Of a DNA stretch of 46,249 bases, positions 16,761-25,083 are shown one piece after another; position 1 is the first letter of the stretch; the number at the start of each line of letters is the position of its first letter. A model generated the notes under the pieces. It searched no databases. It had not been told where the DNA came from and worked only from the letters and a program-made list of their open reading frames with translations. Location of the stretch: positions 1 to 46,249 of the forward strand of contig NZ_BMWB01000041.1 of NCBI RefSeq assembly GCF_014651015.1. Reading direction: 5' to 3'. Position numbers and translations under genes: made by a program. The DNA is from Streptomyces xantholiticus. Lineage in GTDB: Bacteria > Actinomycetota > Actinomycetes > Streptomycetales > Streptomycetaceae.

Positions 16761-17954
16761 TCAGGCGCCCGGCGACGGCCATGCCACCGTCGTCTCCGCG
16801 GGCCGCCCGTAGTCCACACCGTCGACATCCCACCCGTACAGCTCGCGGATCTGCCCCATGAACCAGTCCGCGCCGCCCTGCGCCTGCTCCAGTCCGGCCT
16901 CCGGATCCGCCCAAAGCGCCCGCACCCGGTCCTGGACCTCGTCGTCGAGCTCCCAGCCGTCCAGCCGGATCCGGCCCTGCTCGTCGAGGACCAGCGGTGC
17001 TGCACCGGTCAGCTGCTCCCACAGCTCACCGGCCTGCTCGGCCGTCGTACGGAACCGGTCTCCGAGGACGGTCCGCAGGAACGCCGTGTACAGCGCGATC
17101 GACGGGATCGCGCTCGACGCCTGCGTGACGGCCGCGCCCGCGACCGCGGTGAACGCCCGGCCCGTATCTCCCAGCTCGGCGTCCAGGTGCCCGGCGGTCC
17201 GCTCCAGGTGCTCCTTCGCCGCACCGATGGTGCCCTGCCGGTAGATCGGCGCCGTCAGCTCCGAGCCGATGTACGTGAGCGCCACGGTCGTGAACCCTTC
17301 GGCCAGCAGGCCGCGCCCGGCCAGAGCCTTGACCCACAGGCTCCAGTCCGCGCCGCCCATCACCTGCTCCGTCGCGTGCCGCTCCTCGTCGCCGGCCGGC
17401 TCGAGGAACACCTGTCCGACCTTCGGGGCGTCACCGGAGAAGTCCAGCGCCGGAGCCTCGTACGGGGCGCCGAGCGGCTTGATCACCGAGTGGTGGACCG
17501 TGCCGGTCGCCGGGTCGGTGCGGCGTGGAGCCGCCAGGCTGTAGATCAGGTAGTCGACCTTGCCGTACCGCTCCTCCACCAGGGCCAGCACCTGCTCCTT
17601 GCCCGCCTCGGAGAACGCGTCGGTGTTGACGAACACGAAGTCGCGGCCGGCGTGCCGGGCCAGGGCGTCGGCGGCCGCGGTGCGGTACCAGCCCGCCGTG
17701 GCCGTGCGCCGCTCGGTCTCCGCGCCCTCGTAGGCGACACCCACACCCCGGATGCCGTGCCGGCGCAGCCCGGTCAGCAGCGTGGCCAGTCCGTACCCGG
17801 CGCTGTGGCCGAGGAGCAGCACCACCGGGCTGCTGCCGTCGGTGCGGGCCGGGATCTGTTCCCACATCCGGTGCACGGTCTCAGCGGCGCCGTCCGGATG
17901 GGAGTTGACGATCAGGAATCCGCGCTGCTTCGGGTCGATCTGGCGAAGGCTCAC
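16761..17954 (-). CDS. fabV: FabV-type enoyl-ACP/trans-2-enoyl-CoA reductase
   Basis: A 397-residue protein of the usual FabV length. The NAD(P)H-binding loop VVLLLGHSAGYGLATLLTGL is at about 44-63. GTAGWY-like residues appear as ATAGWYRTAAADALA, followed by YLIYSLAAPRRTDPATG and EQVMGGADWSLWVKAL. The catalytic Tyr-x8-Lys is in IYRQGTIGAAK (about 236-246). It reduces the 2,3 double bond of enoyl-thioesters in the last step of each fatty acid or polyketide extension cycle. The GTG start overlaps the stop of the acyl carrier protein gene by four bases, so both work together. Confidence 0.93.
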   Translation of the reverse strand: MSLRQIDPKQRGFLIVNSHPDGAAETVHRMWEQIPARTDGSSPVVLLLGHSAGYGLATLLTGLRRHGIRGVGVAYEGAETERRTATAGWYRTAAADALARHAGRDFVFVNTDAFSEAGKEQVLALVEERYGKVDYLIYSLAAPRRTDPATGTVHHSVIKPLGAPYEAPALDFSGDAPKVGQVFLEPAGDEERHATEQVMGGADWSLWVKALAGRGLLAEGFTTVALTYIGSELTAPIYRQGTIGAAKEHLERTAGHLDAELGDTGRAFTAVAGAAVTQASSAIPSIALYTAFLRTVLGDRFRTTAEQAGELWEQLTGAAPLVLDEQGRIRLDGWELDDEVQDRVRALWADPEAGLEQAQGGADWFMGQIRELYGWDVDGVDYGRPAETTVAWPSPGA

Positions 17955-18214
17955 CGTGTGTCCATTCCGCTCGGTACGAGCCGGGCGAGGAGTGTGCGCA
18001 AGTCCGCGACTGCCTTCAGGCGGCCGGTGTCCTCGTCCGGGATGACGACGGTCAGGCGCTGTTCCAGATCGGTCACCAGCTCGGCCAGGGCCAGGCTGTC
18101 GATATTGAGGTCCTGCTCCGAATGCCCGTCTTGGCGGATCTTATCCACCCCGCGGACCGCGGCACGCGTCAGCGCTGCACGCAGAAGATGTTCGGTCGTT
18201 GTCACCTTCGGCAT
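17951..18214 (-). CDS. Acyl carrier protein
   Basis: An 87-residue acidic helical protein with the phosphopantetheine site DSL in QDLNIDSLALAELVTDLEQR (Ser near residue 40). It carries acyl chains as thioesters. It overlaps fabV by four bases and has GGGAG upstream of the ATG. The pairing suggests a dedicated carrier for the FabV product. No ketosynthase or acyltransferase is nearby, so the pathway is incomplete in this window. Confidence 0.85.
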   Translation of the reverse strand: MPKVTTTEHLLRAALTRAAVRGVDKIRQDGHSEQDLNIDSLALAELVTDLEQRLTVVIPDEDTGRLKAVADLRTLLARLVPSGMDTR

Positions 18215-18229
18215 TGACGAACTCCCGTC

Positions 18230-18490
18230 TCAGTGGGCGGTCGGCTCGGCGGGACGCAGACGTGACATGAGTGCGCCCGGCCCGGTGATCGGCAGCGGCC
18301 GGGTCGCCGGCAGGGCGTCGACTTCGCGGCACTTGTCGCTCGGCAGGACGCATGAGGTGCAGAACCGGCCGCACGTCCTCTCCATGGTGAACTTCTCAGG
18401 GACCGAGCCGTGCAGGCCCTTGAGGTCGCCGCTCTCCGCGATGCGCCTCGGGTACGAGTCGTCGTTCGCACGCTCCACGAGCGTGCGCAT
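18230..18490 (-). CDS. Short Cys-rich protein upstream of ACP
   Basis: An 86-residue frame ending 15 bases before the ACP start, with strong GC3 bias. It contains ERTCGRFCTSCVLPSDKC (about 38-54), a C-x3-C-x2-C pattern plus a fourth Cys that could bind a metal or Fe-S cluster. The coding signal may extend upstream (SLGFGNVFVDG) without a clear start. It could therefore be the truncated 3' end of a larger gene cut at about 18540, where a plus-strand remnant begins. I do not recognise the family. The Cys spacing equals the radical SAM motif, but no barrel follows. Confidence 0.5.
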   Translation of the reverse strand: MRTLVERANDDSYPRRIAESGDLKGLHGSVPEKFTMERTCGRFCTSCVLPSDKCREVDALPATRPLPITGPGALMSRLRPAEPTAH

Positions 18491-18569
18491 CCCGTCGACG
18501 AAGACGTTCCCGAAGCCGAGCGAGGCGACAGGCCGCCTTGCGTTCCCTCGGATGTGCCGAGGACCTGCT

Positions 18570-18964
18570 GGGCAAGGCGGACCCGGAGATGCCCCGACCA
18601 CCGTGGATCGCGTTCCACGGACCCGCCGAGCTGTATGTGCTGGGTGCCATCGTGCGCCATCGGCTCGGGAACGCCGCAGAGGCGGAAGCCGCCTCCCACC
18701 GCGCCCTGGCCGTCCTACCGGATCAGTTCCGCTGCAACAGGGCACCGGCCACCGCACCACTCGCACTCGCACTCGCACTCGCACAGTTGCACCAAGGCGA
18801 CTCGGGATCAAGCGTGCGACACAGCAGCCAAGGTGTTCGACATGATGACCTGCGCTCCGCTGCCCGGCCGAATGAGGTCGCTGATCGGCGACTTCCACCG
18901 CGACCTGCCCACTCGCGCGCCGGATGCTGCCGCAGCGCGAGAGTGGGGTGACCTGCCGCCGTGA
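18570..18964 (+). pseudogene. C-terminal TPR remnant of an XRE-family regulator
   Basis: The plus strand reads PPWIAFHGPAELYVLGAIVR, then GNAAEAEAASHRALAVLPDQF. After a frameshift it continues DTAAKVFDMM and GRMRSLIGDFHRDLPTRAPD, with AAREW and a stop at 18964. This is the typical end of Streptomyces XRE regulators with TPR tails (PxWxxF.GPAEL ... GR.R..L..F...L). No HTH part is present. A CTCGCA tandem repeat at 18761-18786 lies just before the frameshift. Confidence 0.6.
18761..18786 (+). repeat. CTCGCA hexanucleotide tandem repeat
   Basis: Four consecutive near-perfect CTCGCA/CACTCG units, encoding Leu-Ala repeats in the TPR remnant. This is probably replication slippage. Confidence 0.8.
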
Positions 18965-19060
18965 AGGGGTCCGCAGGACCGTGCCCGGCCGGCTTGGCCG
19001 TGGGGGACGGGGAGGGCAGTGAGAGACGGGGGCGGCAGCGCGGGCAGTAGCCTATTGATC

Positions 19061-19852
19061 ATGTCCACGCCTCCTCCCTTTCCTCCGCAGCAGCCGTATC
19101 CGCCTGGTCCCCCGCCGTCGCCGTACGGGCCGCAGCAGGGCCCGCACCTGCCAGGGCAAGCGCCCTATCCGGTCATGACAGGTGTGTGGGTGCCGCCCCG
19201 GCCTGCGCCGGGGAGAAAGCGGGCCGGACTCATCGCCGGCATCGTTGCCGGGTCGCTCGTGGCCGTCGGGGCTGTGGGGTACGGGCTGGTCCAGTTCATC
19301 GGCCCGGTCAAGCTTCCGGACGGCAACTGGCCGCAGGCGACACATCAGCTCGCCTCGCCGGACACCGTACTGGAGGGTTCCTACCACCTCGCCGAGGACG
19401 CCTCGGACACGGAGGGGAAGCAGATCCGCCAGGGCATCAACGACCGCCGGGTCCGCGACAAGGGCATGACGATCGCCTCCTACACCAGCGAGGACGGCGA
19501 GAAGGCGCTGCAGTTCAACGGGTTGTACGGGAAGATCCTGGAACCCGACTCGGTGCGCGCCGAGGTCCTCACGGCACTGGAGGAGCCGTCGGAAGGCGAC
19601 ACGTTCTACCTTCCGCCGGTCGACTTCCATCCGGCCGGACACGATGTGACGGTGCGGTGCGCGGTCCGGGACATGGCACAGAACAAGCCGGTCACCCAGG
19701 TCGGTTGTGCGTGGGCGGATCCGAACACCACCGCCGTGGTGCTGTTCACCAGCACCACGCTCGACGGGCAGAAGCCTGAGCGGGTCGCCCTGGCCCCTTA
19801 CGCCGACCTGACCGCCCAGCTCCGCGAGGACGTGCGTCAGCCTCTCGACTGA
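19061..19852 (+). CDS. Pro-rich N-terminus, single-TM protein with extracytoplasmic domain
   Basis: A 263-residue protein. The first 45 residues are Pro/Gln/Tyr-rich (PPQQPYPPGPPPSPYG). One membrane helix follows RKR (about 50-72, AGLIAGIVAGSLVAVGAVGY), then a 180-residue outer domain. Positive charge before the helix gives an N-in topology. This layout is common in Streptomyces hypothetical proteins. I see no catalytic motif. No ribosome site is visible, and TAGCCT lies eight bases before the ATG, so the message may be leaderless. Confidence 0.75.
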   Translation: MSTPPPFPPQQPYPPGPPPSPYGPQQGPHLPGQAPYPVMTGVWVPPRPAPGRKRAGLIAGIVAGSLVAVGAVGYGLVQFIGPVKLPDGNWPQATHQLASPDTVLEGSYHLAEDASDTEGKQIRQGINDRRVRDKGMTIASYTSEDGEKALQFNGLYGKILEPDSVRAEVLTALEEPSEGDTFYLPPVDFHPAGHDVTVRCAVRDMAQNKPVTQVGCAWADPNTTAVVLFTSTTLDGQKPERVALAPYADLTAQLREDVRQPLD

Positions 19853-19865
19853 CGCAGCTCCGGGC

Positions 19866-20075
19866 GTGGGGCTGGAGCCGGCGCTGTACGAGCGCGCCCT
19901 CCACCTCGCCCGTGACATCGCCTCGGACGGTGAGGGCGCCTCCAAGCTCCTCCAGGTCCGCGTGACCGGGGCTCGGGACGACGCCCAGGCGAAGCGTCCC
20001 GGCAGGAGTGTCGTCAATTCCCCCTCGTCAGGGCGGCGGTCCACGGCGCCGACCCGACAGTCGGCGAGCCGTTCG
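19866..20075 (+). pseudogene. argJ: Fragment of argJ (ornithine/glutamate acetyltransferase)
   Basis: The plus strand reads ALHLARDIASDGEGASKLLQ, then VRVTGARDDAQAKR and RSVVNSP. A frameshift then gives RAAVHGADPT. This follows the ArgJ C-terminal half (LVADGEGATKLIEVRVTGA...AKxxxxSVVNSPLVKxAVHGADPNWGR) in order. Only about 65 codons remain, cut on both sides. It is a piece of a core arginine-biosynthesis gene moved into this region. Confidence 0.7.
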
Positions 20076-20276
20076 ATGCTCGGTGGCGGTCGTCGGATGC
20101 GCGCCGACGAACGGCCTTCGGCGGCACGGTGCCGGCTCGGCCGCGTCAAGGTGGCGGCAGAGCTGCGGCACGAACCTCCGGACGGATGGGGGGACCTCAC
20201 ACGTCTCCTGTCCGCCGTCTCCCCACCAGCATGCGCGCCGAGAGGTCATGATGGCCGGATGGGAGAAGGGAACGCG
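20076..20276. other. Region after the argJ fragment
   Basis: No gene supported. It leads into the gene at 20277, whose ribosome site is GAGAAGGG. Confidence 0.4.
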
Positions 20277-20924
20277 ATGCCGACCCTCGTGGGAGCGCTC
20301 GTCGGCGTTCTGACCACCGGGCTCGTAGGGTGGTTCGGGCCCTTACGGCTCCAGCGGCGACAGGCCGAGAGCACTGCCGGACTGCAGGAACAGCTGCGCC
20401 TGCACGAGCTGCGACTGGAGGAGACACGAACACGCAACGCCCTGGAGCTGCAACGCCTGCAGAACGCGCATGAACGGGAGTTGGAGGCGGTGCGGGCCGC
20501 ACAGGCACGGGTCGATCGGATCGTGTGCCTGCGCCTGGTGGGCAGCGCCTGGATGCAGGCGATCCTGACCACGCTGGACCGCCTGGAGGCGGGGGAGCAG
20601 AAGGAACCGGGAGCGTTCGACGAAGAGTTCGTCACGTTGCGGCGGGAGGCGGACGAGGCTGCGGCGCGACTGATGCTGGACGGGGTGTGGGTGTCGTCGG
20701 CCGATGACGAGCACGGGATGACGGCCCCGCTGTTCGCGGCGATGGCCCGCGCGACCGAGGCGCTGCGCGCGGTGGTGGTCGCGGCGGCCCGCACCGGTGT
20801 TGTGGCCGATCCGGTCCCGGCTGAGGTGCGGGAGGCGGTACGCGGGGCCGAAGTCGCCAGGGAACGCTTTCGCACGACACTGTTCGAACTGCTGGCGGCC
20901 GAGGGGGCGCTGCGCAGGGTGTGA
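20277..20924 (+). CDS. Single-TM coiled-coil protein
   Basis: A 215-residue protein. Residues 3-20 form a short hydrophobic anchor (PTLVGALVGVLTTGLVGWF). A long charged coiled coil follows (about 28-75, QLRLHELRLEETRTRNALEL), then an alpha-helical, Ala/Glu/Arg-rich domain. GAGAAGGG six bases before the ATG fixes the start. Similar small membrane-anchored coiled-coil proteins are frequent in Streptomyces, with no known role. It is convergent with the kinase gene and shares a terminator with it. Confidence 0.75.
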   Translation: MPTLVGALVGVLTTGLVGWFGPLRLQRRQAESTAGLQEQLRLHELRLEETRTRNALELQRLQNAHERELEAVRAAQARVDRIVCLRLVGSAWMQAILTTLDRLEAGEQKEPGAFDEEFVTLRREADEAAARLMLDGVWVSSADDEHGMTAPLFAAMARATEALRAVVVAAARTGVVADPVPAEVREAVRGAEVARERFRTTLFELLAAEGALRRV

Positions 20925-20934
20925 TGCGCGGCGG

Positions 20935-20954
20935 CTGCCCCGGATCAGGGGCAG
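20935..20954. terminator. Shared hairpin between convergent genes
   Basis: CTGCCCC and GGGGCAG form a 7-bp stem around GGATCA. The loop contains the stop codon of the minus-strand kinase gene. Confidence 0.55.
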
Positions 20955-23900
20955 ATCTTCCGGTAGCGAACGTTCGGGATGTGCGTGTCCCACTCCTGCG
21001 GGCTCAACGAACGGCCCGCCTCTGCGCACACGGCCGTTGCGATGGCCTCCGGTGCGAAGGCGTAGCTCTCCAGCAGCGGCGTCGAATCGTCGCCAGTGAT
21101 TCCGCTGTCGGAGGCAGTCATGAGTCGTCCCGTGCGGGCGGCGAAGGCGAGGCCGGACACCCGGGTGCTCTGGAGGATCGCATCGCCGGTTCTGCGCAGG
21201 GTGGAGGTGTCCCAGAGTTCCGCCGGTCCGCCCTGCACGGAGGCTGTGACCAGCGTGCGACCGTCTGCCGACAGGGCGATCTCCCTCGGCGCGGCCGGGC
21301 CATGGCGTCCGAGCGGGACCTCGGGGTCAGGTGTGACGGCGCCGATCGACCGGCCCCGCTCGAGGTCCCACAGATACACTGTCCCGCCCGCTTCCGCGGC
21401 CGCCAGGACGCGCCCGTTGTTGCTGACGGCGGCCCGTTCGATGGTCTCGCCGAAGGGTTTGCGCACGGCGCCCGTCCGTGTGTCGACGATCTCGCCCGCG
21501 TTGGTGACGACGATGACGCCCTCGGGTGTGAACGCGAGGGGCACGCCGTGGACCTTCGGGATCGAGCGGCTCACGCGGCCGTCGGACACGGTCCACAGCA
21601 GCAGGGATTCACGCTCATGGGTGGCGACGCGCTTGCCGTCGGGTGCGAGTACGACACCTGAGGTGACGGCGTGCCAGCCATTGCGGTTCGACCCGATGTC
21701 GACGGGGCGCAATTCCGCCACGATTCGGTGCCGTTCGGTGTCCCAGACGGTGGCTGTGCCCTCGCCGGCCACGATCAGGGTACGGCCGTCACGGCTCAGC
21801 GATACCCCTGATGGCAAGGTGCCCTTGTTTGTGGGGAAAGGCTTTCCCACGACTCGGCCGTTGGCGGTGTCACGTAGTTCCACGAAAGGGTGCGGCCTGC
21901 TGTTTCCGGTCTCCCGGATCACCGCCAGCCGGGTCCCGTCCCCGCTGAACACCGCGCCCCGGTGCGGTCCGCCGCCGTACTGCTCGGCCGGTGGGCGCCA
22001 TGCGACGGTGCGGATCACCATCTGGCCGCTGGTGAGAGGACCCCTGGTGAGATAGCGCAGGGTGCGTGAGTCCGGTCCGAAATTGAGAACCGGGACGCTG
22101 TCGACCTTCGGCAGCGCGTACTGGGCCACGGTGGCATCGCCGGCGATGTGATGGACCGTGATGGTGCTCCGTTCGGCGATGCCGAGCAGTCGACTGTCCG
22201 GGCTGAAGGCGAATGACGCCCGCCCGGCGGCCCGCGGGCTCAGATCCGTGTGGTACGAGAGAGCAATGGGGGGTCCCGCCGCGCCCGTACGTGCATCCCA
22301 GAGCCGGATGTTCCCGGTGCCGTTGGCGACGCCTCGTTCGTCCTGTGTCACCTCGACGGCCGTGGCCAGCACTCGACTGTCGGGGCTGAACCCCATGCGG
22401 CAATCTTCCACGATCGCGCCACGCAGCAACGGCTGTGCGACGCGTCGTCCGGTCCGGGCGTCCCACAGTTTCACCGCCTCACGCCACACGCAGACCGCGA
22501 GCCGGCTGCCGTCGGGGCTGAGGGCCATTCCCGGTGCCTGGCCGGTGACGGGCACCGTGGCGGTCCTGCGTCCCGTCGCAGTGTCCCAGACATGCAGTTC
22601 GTCGCCCTCCTGAACGACAAGCGTGCCGCTGTCGGAGGTCACCGCCACGGGATGGCTCGCCGGCGTGCCGTACGTCCGTTTGGCGAACGACGGTGACGGT
22701 GGCCGCCAGAGCCTTACTCCGGAGGCGGTCGGCACGGCGAGCACTGATCCGTCCGCACTCATGACAGGAGACGCTGTTTCGAGGCGCCCCCCTGTGAACG
22801 AGAGCGTGCCCCTGGAGCGACCGGTGGCGGCGTCCCGTACTGTGATGCGGGCTCTGCCCACCTCCACATCGGCGATCGTGCCCCCGTCGTGCGACCACAT
22901 CAAACCCGCGGCGGAGGACACGAGAAGCTCGTCCCGCTCCTGCTGGGTGGCCGCCGCCAGGAGACCGGACCGGGCCTCATCGAGGGGCGCGATCCGCCAA
23001 GCCGCCACGTTGAGCAACATCGCGGTCATGGGGTCGAAGCGGCGCAGGGCATCGGCACGTGACGCGGCACGGCGGGCCGCTGACTCGGTCCGTTCCCGTT
23101 CCAAACGTGTCCGGCGTTCCTCGCTCAGGGCGTTGAGGTTCCAGGCGACGGTGGCGCTGACCACGGCGAGGAAGGCCAGCACCAGAGCGGTGGCGGTGAG
23201 CCGTCGGCGCTGGGCCCGCCGTCGACGACGTACCCGCTGAGCCGTCGCCAGATACGCCTGTTCCAAGGAGCTGAGGCGCAGATGGGCAGGGGCCGTCGTC
23301 GACCACTCGACGGTCCGGTCGAGCTCCGTGCCCTGCGCGAGCGCATCGTCCTTGCGCGCATGAGCCTGCCAGTATCGGGCGCCTTCACCCAAGCGGCGGT
23401 GGATGCGCAGCCCTTCGCGGTCATCTGCGATCCAGGACCGCAGCCTCGGCCAGGCTACGACCAGTGCGGAGCTACGGGCGCCCACTGTGCTCACCTCGCC
23501 GTCGGCGCCGGTGAGCAGTCCCGCTGCCGTGAACGCGGTGAGCGCACCGCGTACCGATGCCGCGCGGCCCGGTGCGTCGTCGTCCGACAACTCCTCGAGA
23601 GCGACACTGCGGACGGTGTCGCGCGCGCCGGCGGGGTCGTCCCCGGGGACGACCATACGGAGGAACACCTCCCGCGCGGCGTCCTGTTCAGCGGCGCTCA
23701 GGCCGGTGAAGGCGTGCTCGGCGACGTCGCCGAGGGGCAGCAGCGGGCCGGGCAGGCCGGGTGGTGGACGTAAGAGCCGGGCCTGTCGCGTGCCCTCCGC
23801 CACGGCCCACTCCCCGTCCTGGCCCGAAGGTTGTCCCGGACGGGACGTCAGCGCGTACAGCAGGCCCATCGCGCCCGGCCTGCGTGCCGGGTCCTCGTCC

Positions 23901-24757
23901 AGGGCGGAACCCACCAGGGAACGCAGCGGCTCGCTGAGCATCGACCGGTCGTGCCGACCGCCGCGTACGCGGGAGGCGATCTGCCCCAGGTGTTCCCCGC
24001 CGAACGGGTCACGGCCAGTGGCGGCGAACAGCACGACGGCGCCCCAGGCGAAAACGTCCGCGGCGGGACCGGCGGGGCGGCCGTCGAACACCTCGGGAGC
24101 CGTGTAGGCGGGGGTCCCCGCAATCCCGGCCGGCTGCGTTGCGGTGAGGTCCATCAGCCGTGCGACACCGAAGTCGATGACGACGGGCCCGCTGCAGCCC
24201 AGCAGGACGTTGTCCGGTTTCAGGTCCCTGTGCACCACCTGTGCGTCGTGTATCCCGCACAGTGCGACGGCAATGGCGAGAGCCAGCCGGTGCAGGTCGT
24301 CGCCCCGGTACGAGCCGTGCTCGCGCACTGCTTCCCGGACGTTGGGGCCGTCGATGAACTCGCTCACCACATGAGGGAGGGGCCCGTCGACCACGGCCTC
24401 GATCAACCGTGCGGTGCAGGCGGTGGAGACCCTCCGGGCCGCCGCGACCTCGTTGGACAACCGCCGCGCCACCTCTGAGTCCTCCGCTCCCGTGGCGTGC
24501 AGGAGCTTCAACGCGACACGGCTGCCTTCGGGATCGTACGCCTCGTACACCGTGCCCTGGCCCCCGGTGCCCACCGGGCGATCCAGCCGATAACGTCCTA
24601 CGCACCTCGGTCGTAGGGACGCCGCGTCCTCAGTGTGCACCCCCGCTGCTGCCGACATCAGTGCAGCGGGCTGTGATCTCGGCCGAGGGGCCGACCGGTC
24701 CGTGCCCGGTGTCCTACTTCCGCTGCCTGCGGCTGGTCCCGGCTCATCGTGTTGCAT
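20945..24757 (-). CDS. Ser/Thr kinase fused to winged-helix segment, TM helix and WD40 repeats
   Basis: About 1270 residues. The kinase domain (about 55-310) has the Gly loop VGTGGQGTVYEAY, VALKLL, the catalytic loop VVHRDLKPDNVLL, IDFGVARLMD and PAYTAPEVFDG. A helical/winged segment (about 340-520) follows: ARSSALVVAWPRLRSWIADD, REGLRIHRRLGEGARYW. That is the tail usually found between the NTPase and the repeats of nSTAND/WD40 proteins. A membrane helix lies near 545-565 (LVLAFLAVVSATVAWNLNAL). WD40-like blades run to the end (FSPDSRVLATAVE, LSADGRTLVTASVQ). All kinase motifs are intact. The start is uncertain: 24832 is another ATG. Ligand unknown. Confidence 0.9.
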   Translation of the reverse strand: MQHDEPGPAAGSGSRTPGTDRSAPRPRSQPAALMSAAAGVHTEDAASLRPRCVGRYRLDRPVGTGGQGTVYEAYDPEGSRVALKLLHATGAEDSEVARRLSNEVAAARRVSTACTARLIEAVVDGPLPHVVSEFIDGPNVREAVREHGSYRGDDLHRLALAIAVALCGIHDAQVVHRDLKPDNVLLGCSGPVVIDFGVARLMDLTATQPAGIAGTPAYTAPEVFDGRPAGPAADVFAWGAVVLFAATGRDPFGGEHLGQIASRVRGGRHDRSMLSEPLRSLVGSALDEDPARRPGAMGLLYALTSRPGQPSGQDGEWAVAEGTRQARLLRPPPGLPGPLLPLGDVAEHAFTGLSAAEQDAAREVFLRMVVPGDDPAGARDTVRSVALEELSDDDAPGRAASVRGALTAFTAAGLLTGADGEVSTVGARSSALVVAWPRLRSWIADDREGLRIHRRLGEGARYWQAHARKDDALAQGTELDRTVEWSTTAPAHLRLSSLEQAYLATAQRVRRRRRAQRRRLTATALVLAFLAVVSATVAWNLNALSEERRTRLERERTESAARRAASRADALRRFDPMTAMLLNVAAWRIAPLDEARSGLLAAATQQERDELLVSSAAGLMWSHDGGTIADVEVGRARITVRDAATGRSRGTLSFTGGRLETASPVMSADGSVLAVPTASGVRLWRPPSPSFAKRTYGTPASHPVAVTSDSGTLVVQEGDELHVWDTATGRRTATVPVTGQAPGMALSPDGSRLAVCVWREAVKLWDARTGRRVAQPLLRGAIVEDCRMGFSPDSRVLATAVEVTQDERGVANGTGNIRLWDARTGAAGPPIALSYHTDLSPRAAGRASFAFSPDSRLLGIAERSTITVHHIAGDATVAQYALPKVDSVPVLNFGPDSRTLRYLTRGPLTSGQMVIRTVAWRPPAEQYGGGPHRGAVFSGDGTRLAVIRETGNSRPHPFVELRDTANGRVVGKPFPTNKGTLPSGVSLSRDGRTLIVAGEGTATVWDTERHRIVAELRPVDIGSNRNGWHAVTSGVVLAPDGKRVATHERESLLLWTVSDGRVSRSIPKVHGVPLAFTPEGVIVVTNAGEIVDTRTGAVRKPFGETIERAAVSNNGRVLAAAEAGGTVYLWDLERGRSIGAVTPDPEVPLGRHGPAAPREIALSADGRTLVTASVQGGPAELWDTSTLRRTGDAILQSTRVSGLAFAARTGRLMTASDSGITGDDSTPLLESYAFAPEAIATAVCAEAGRSLSPQEWDTHIPNVRYRKICP

Positions 24758-24899
24758 CGCCCCATCATCCACGCGTCGGATCCACCGATTTTCATCAACT
24801 GAACAAACGACGTGAGGCAGTTCTGCCTTCATCGACAACGCGTCGGGGGCTCGGCGCCCACCGGCACGACGCGGGCGGCACGTGGACAGTCCTGCAACG

Positions 24900-25083
24900 T
24901 GCCGACCAAGGTCCTGGCTATCGCGCTCGCGTTCCTGTTCGGCTATTCCTTCACCCTGTTCGCGGTCCGACGGGCCGGCCTGGACCTCAAGACGCGATCA
25001 AGGTCGCACTCGCCACCGACACCGGCTCCATCGCGCTGATGGAGCCGGACGACAACGTCATGTCACCGCGGCGGCTGCACTAG
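24900..25083 (+). pseudogene. Fragment of a DUF4396 gene (paralogue of 42009-42536)
   Basis: The frame reads KVLAIALAFLFGYSFTLFAV then RRAGLDLK. After a 1-base deletion it continues in another frame as AIKVALATDTGSIALMEPDD. It aligns without gaps, apart from that base, to codons in the middle of the intact DUF4396 gene at about 42220-42395. Both ends of the gene are lost. Nucleotide differences are scattered, so it is not a very recent copy. Confidence 0.82.

Noticed and set aside
16308..18845. An 845-codon open frame on the plus strand
   Set aside because: It lies antisense to fabV and the ACP gene, has no ribosome site or domain, and exists only because high GC content removes stop codons.
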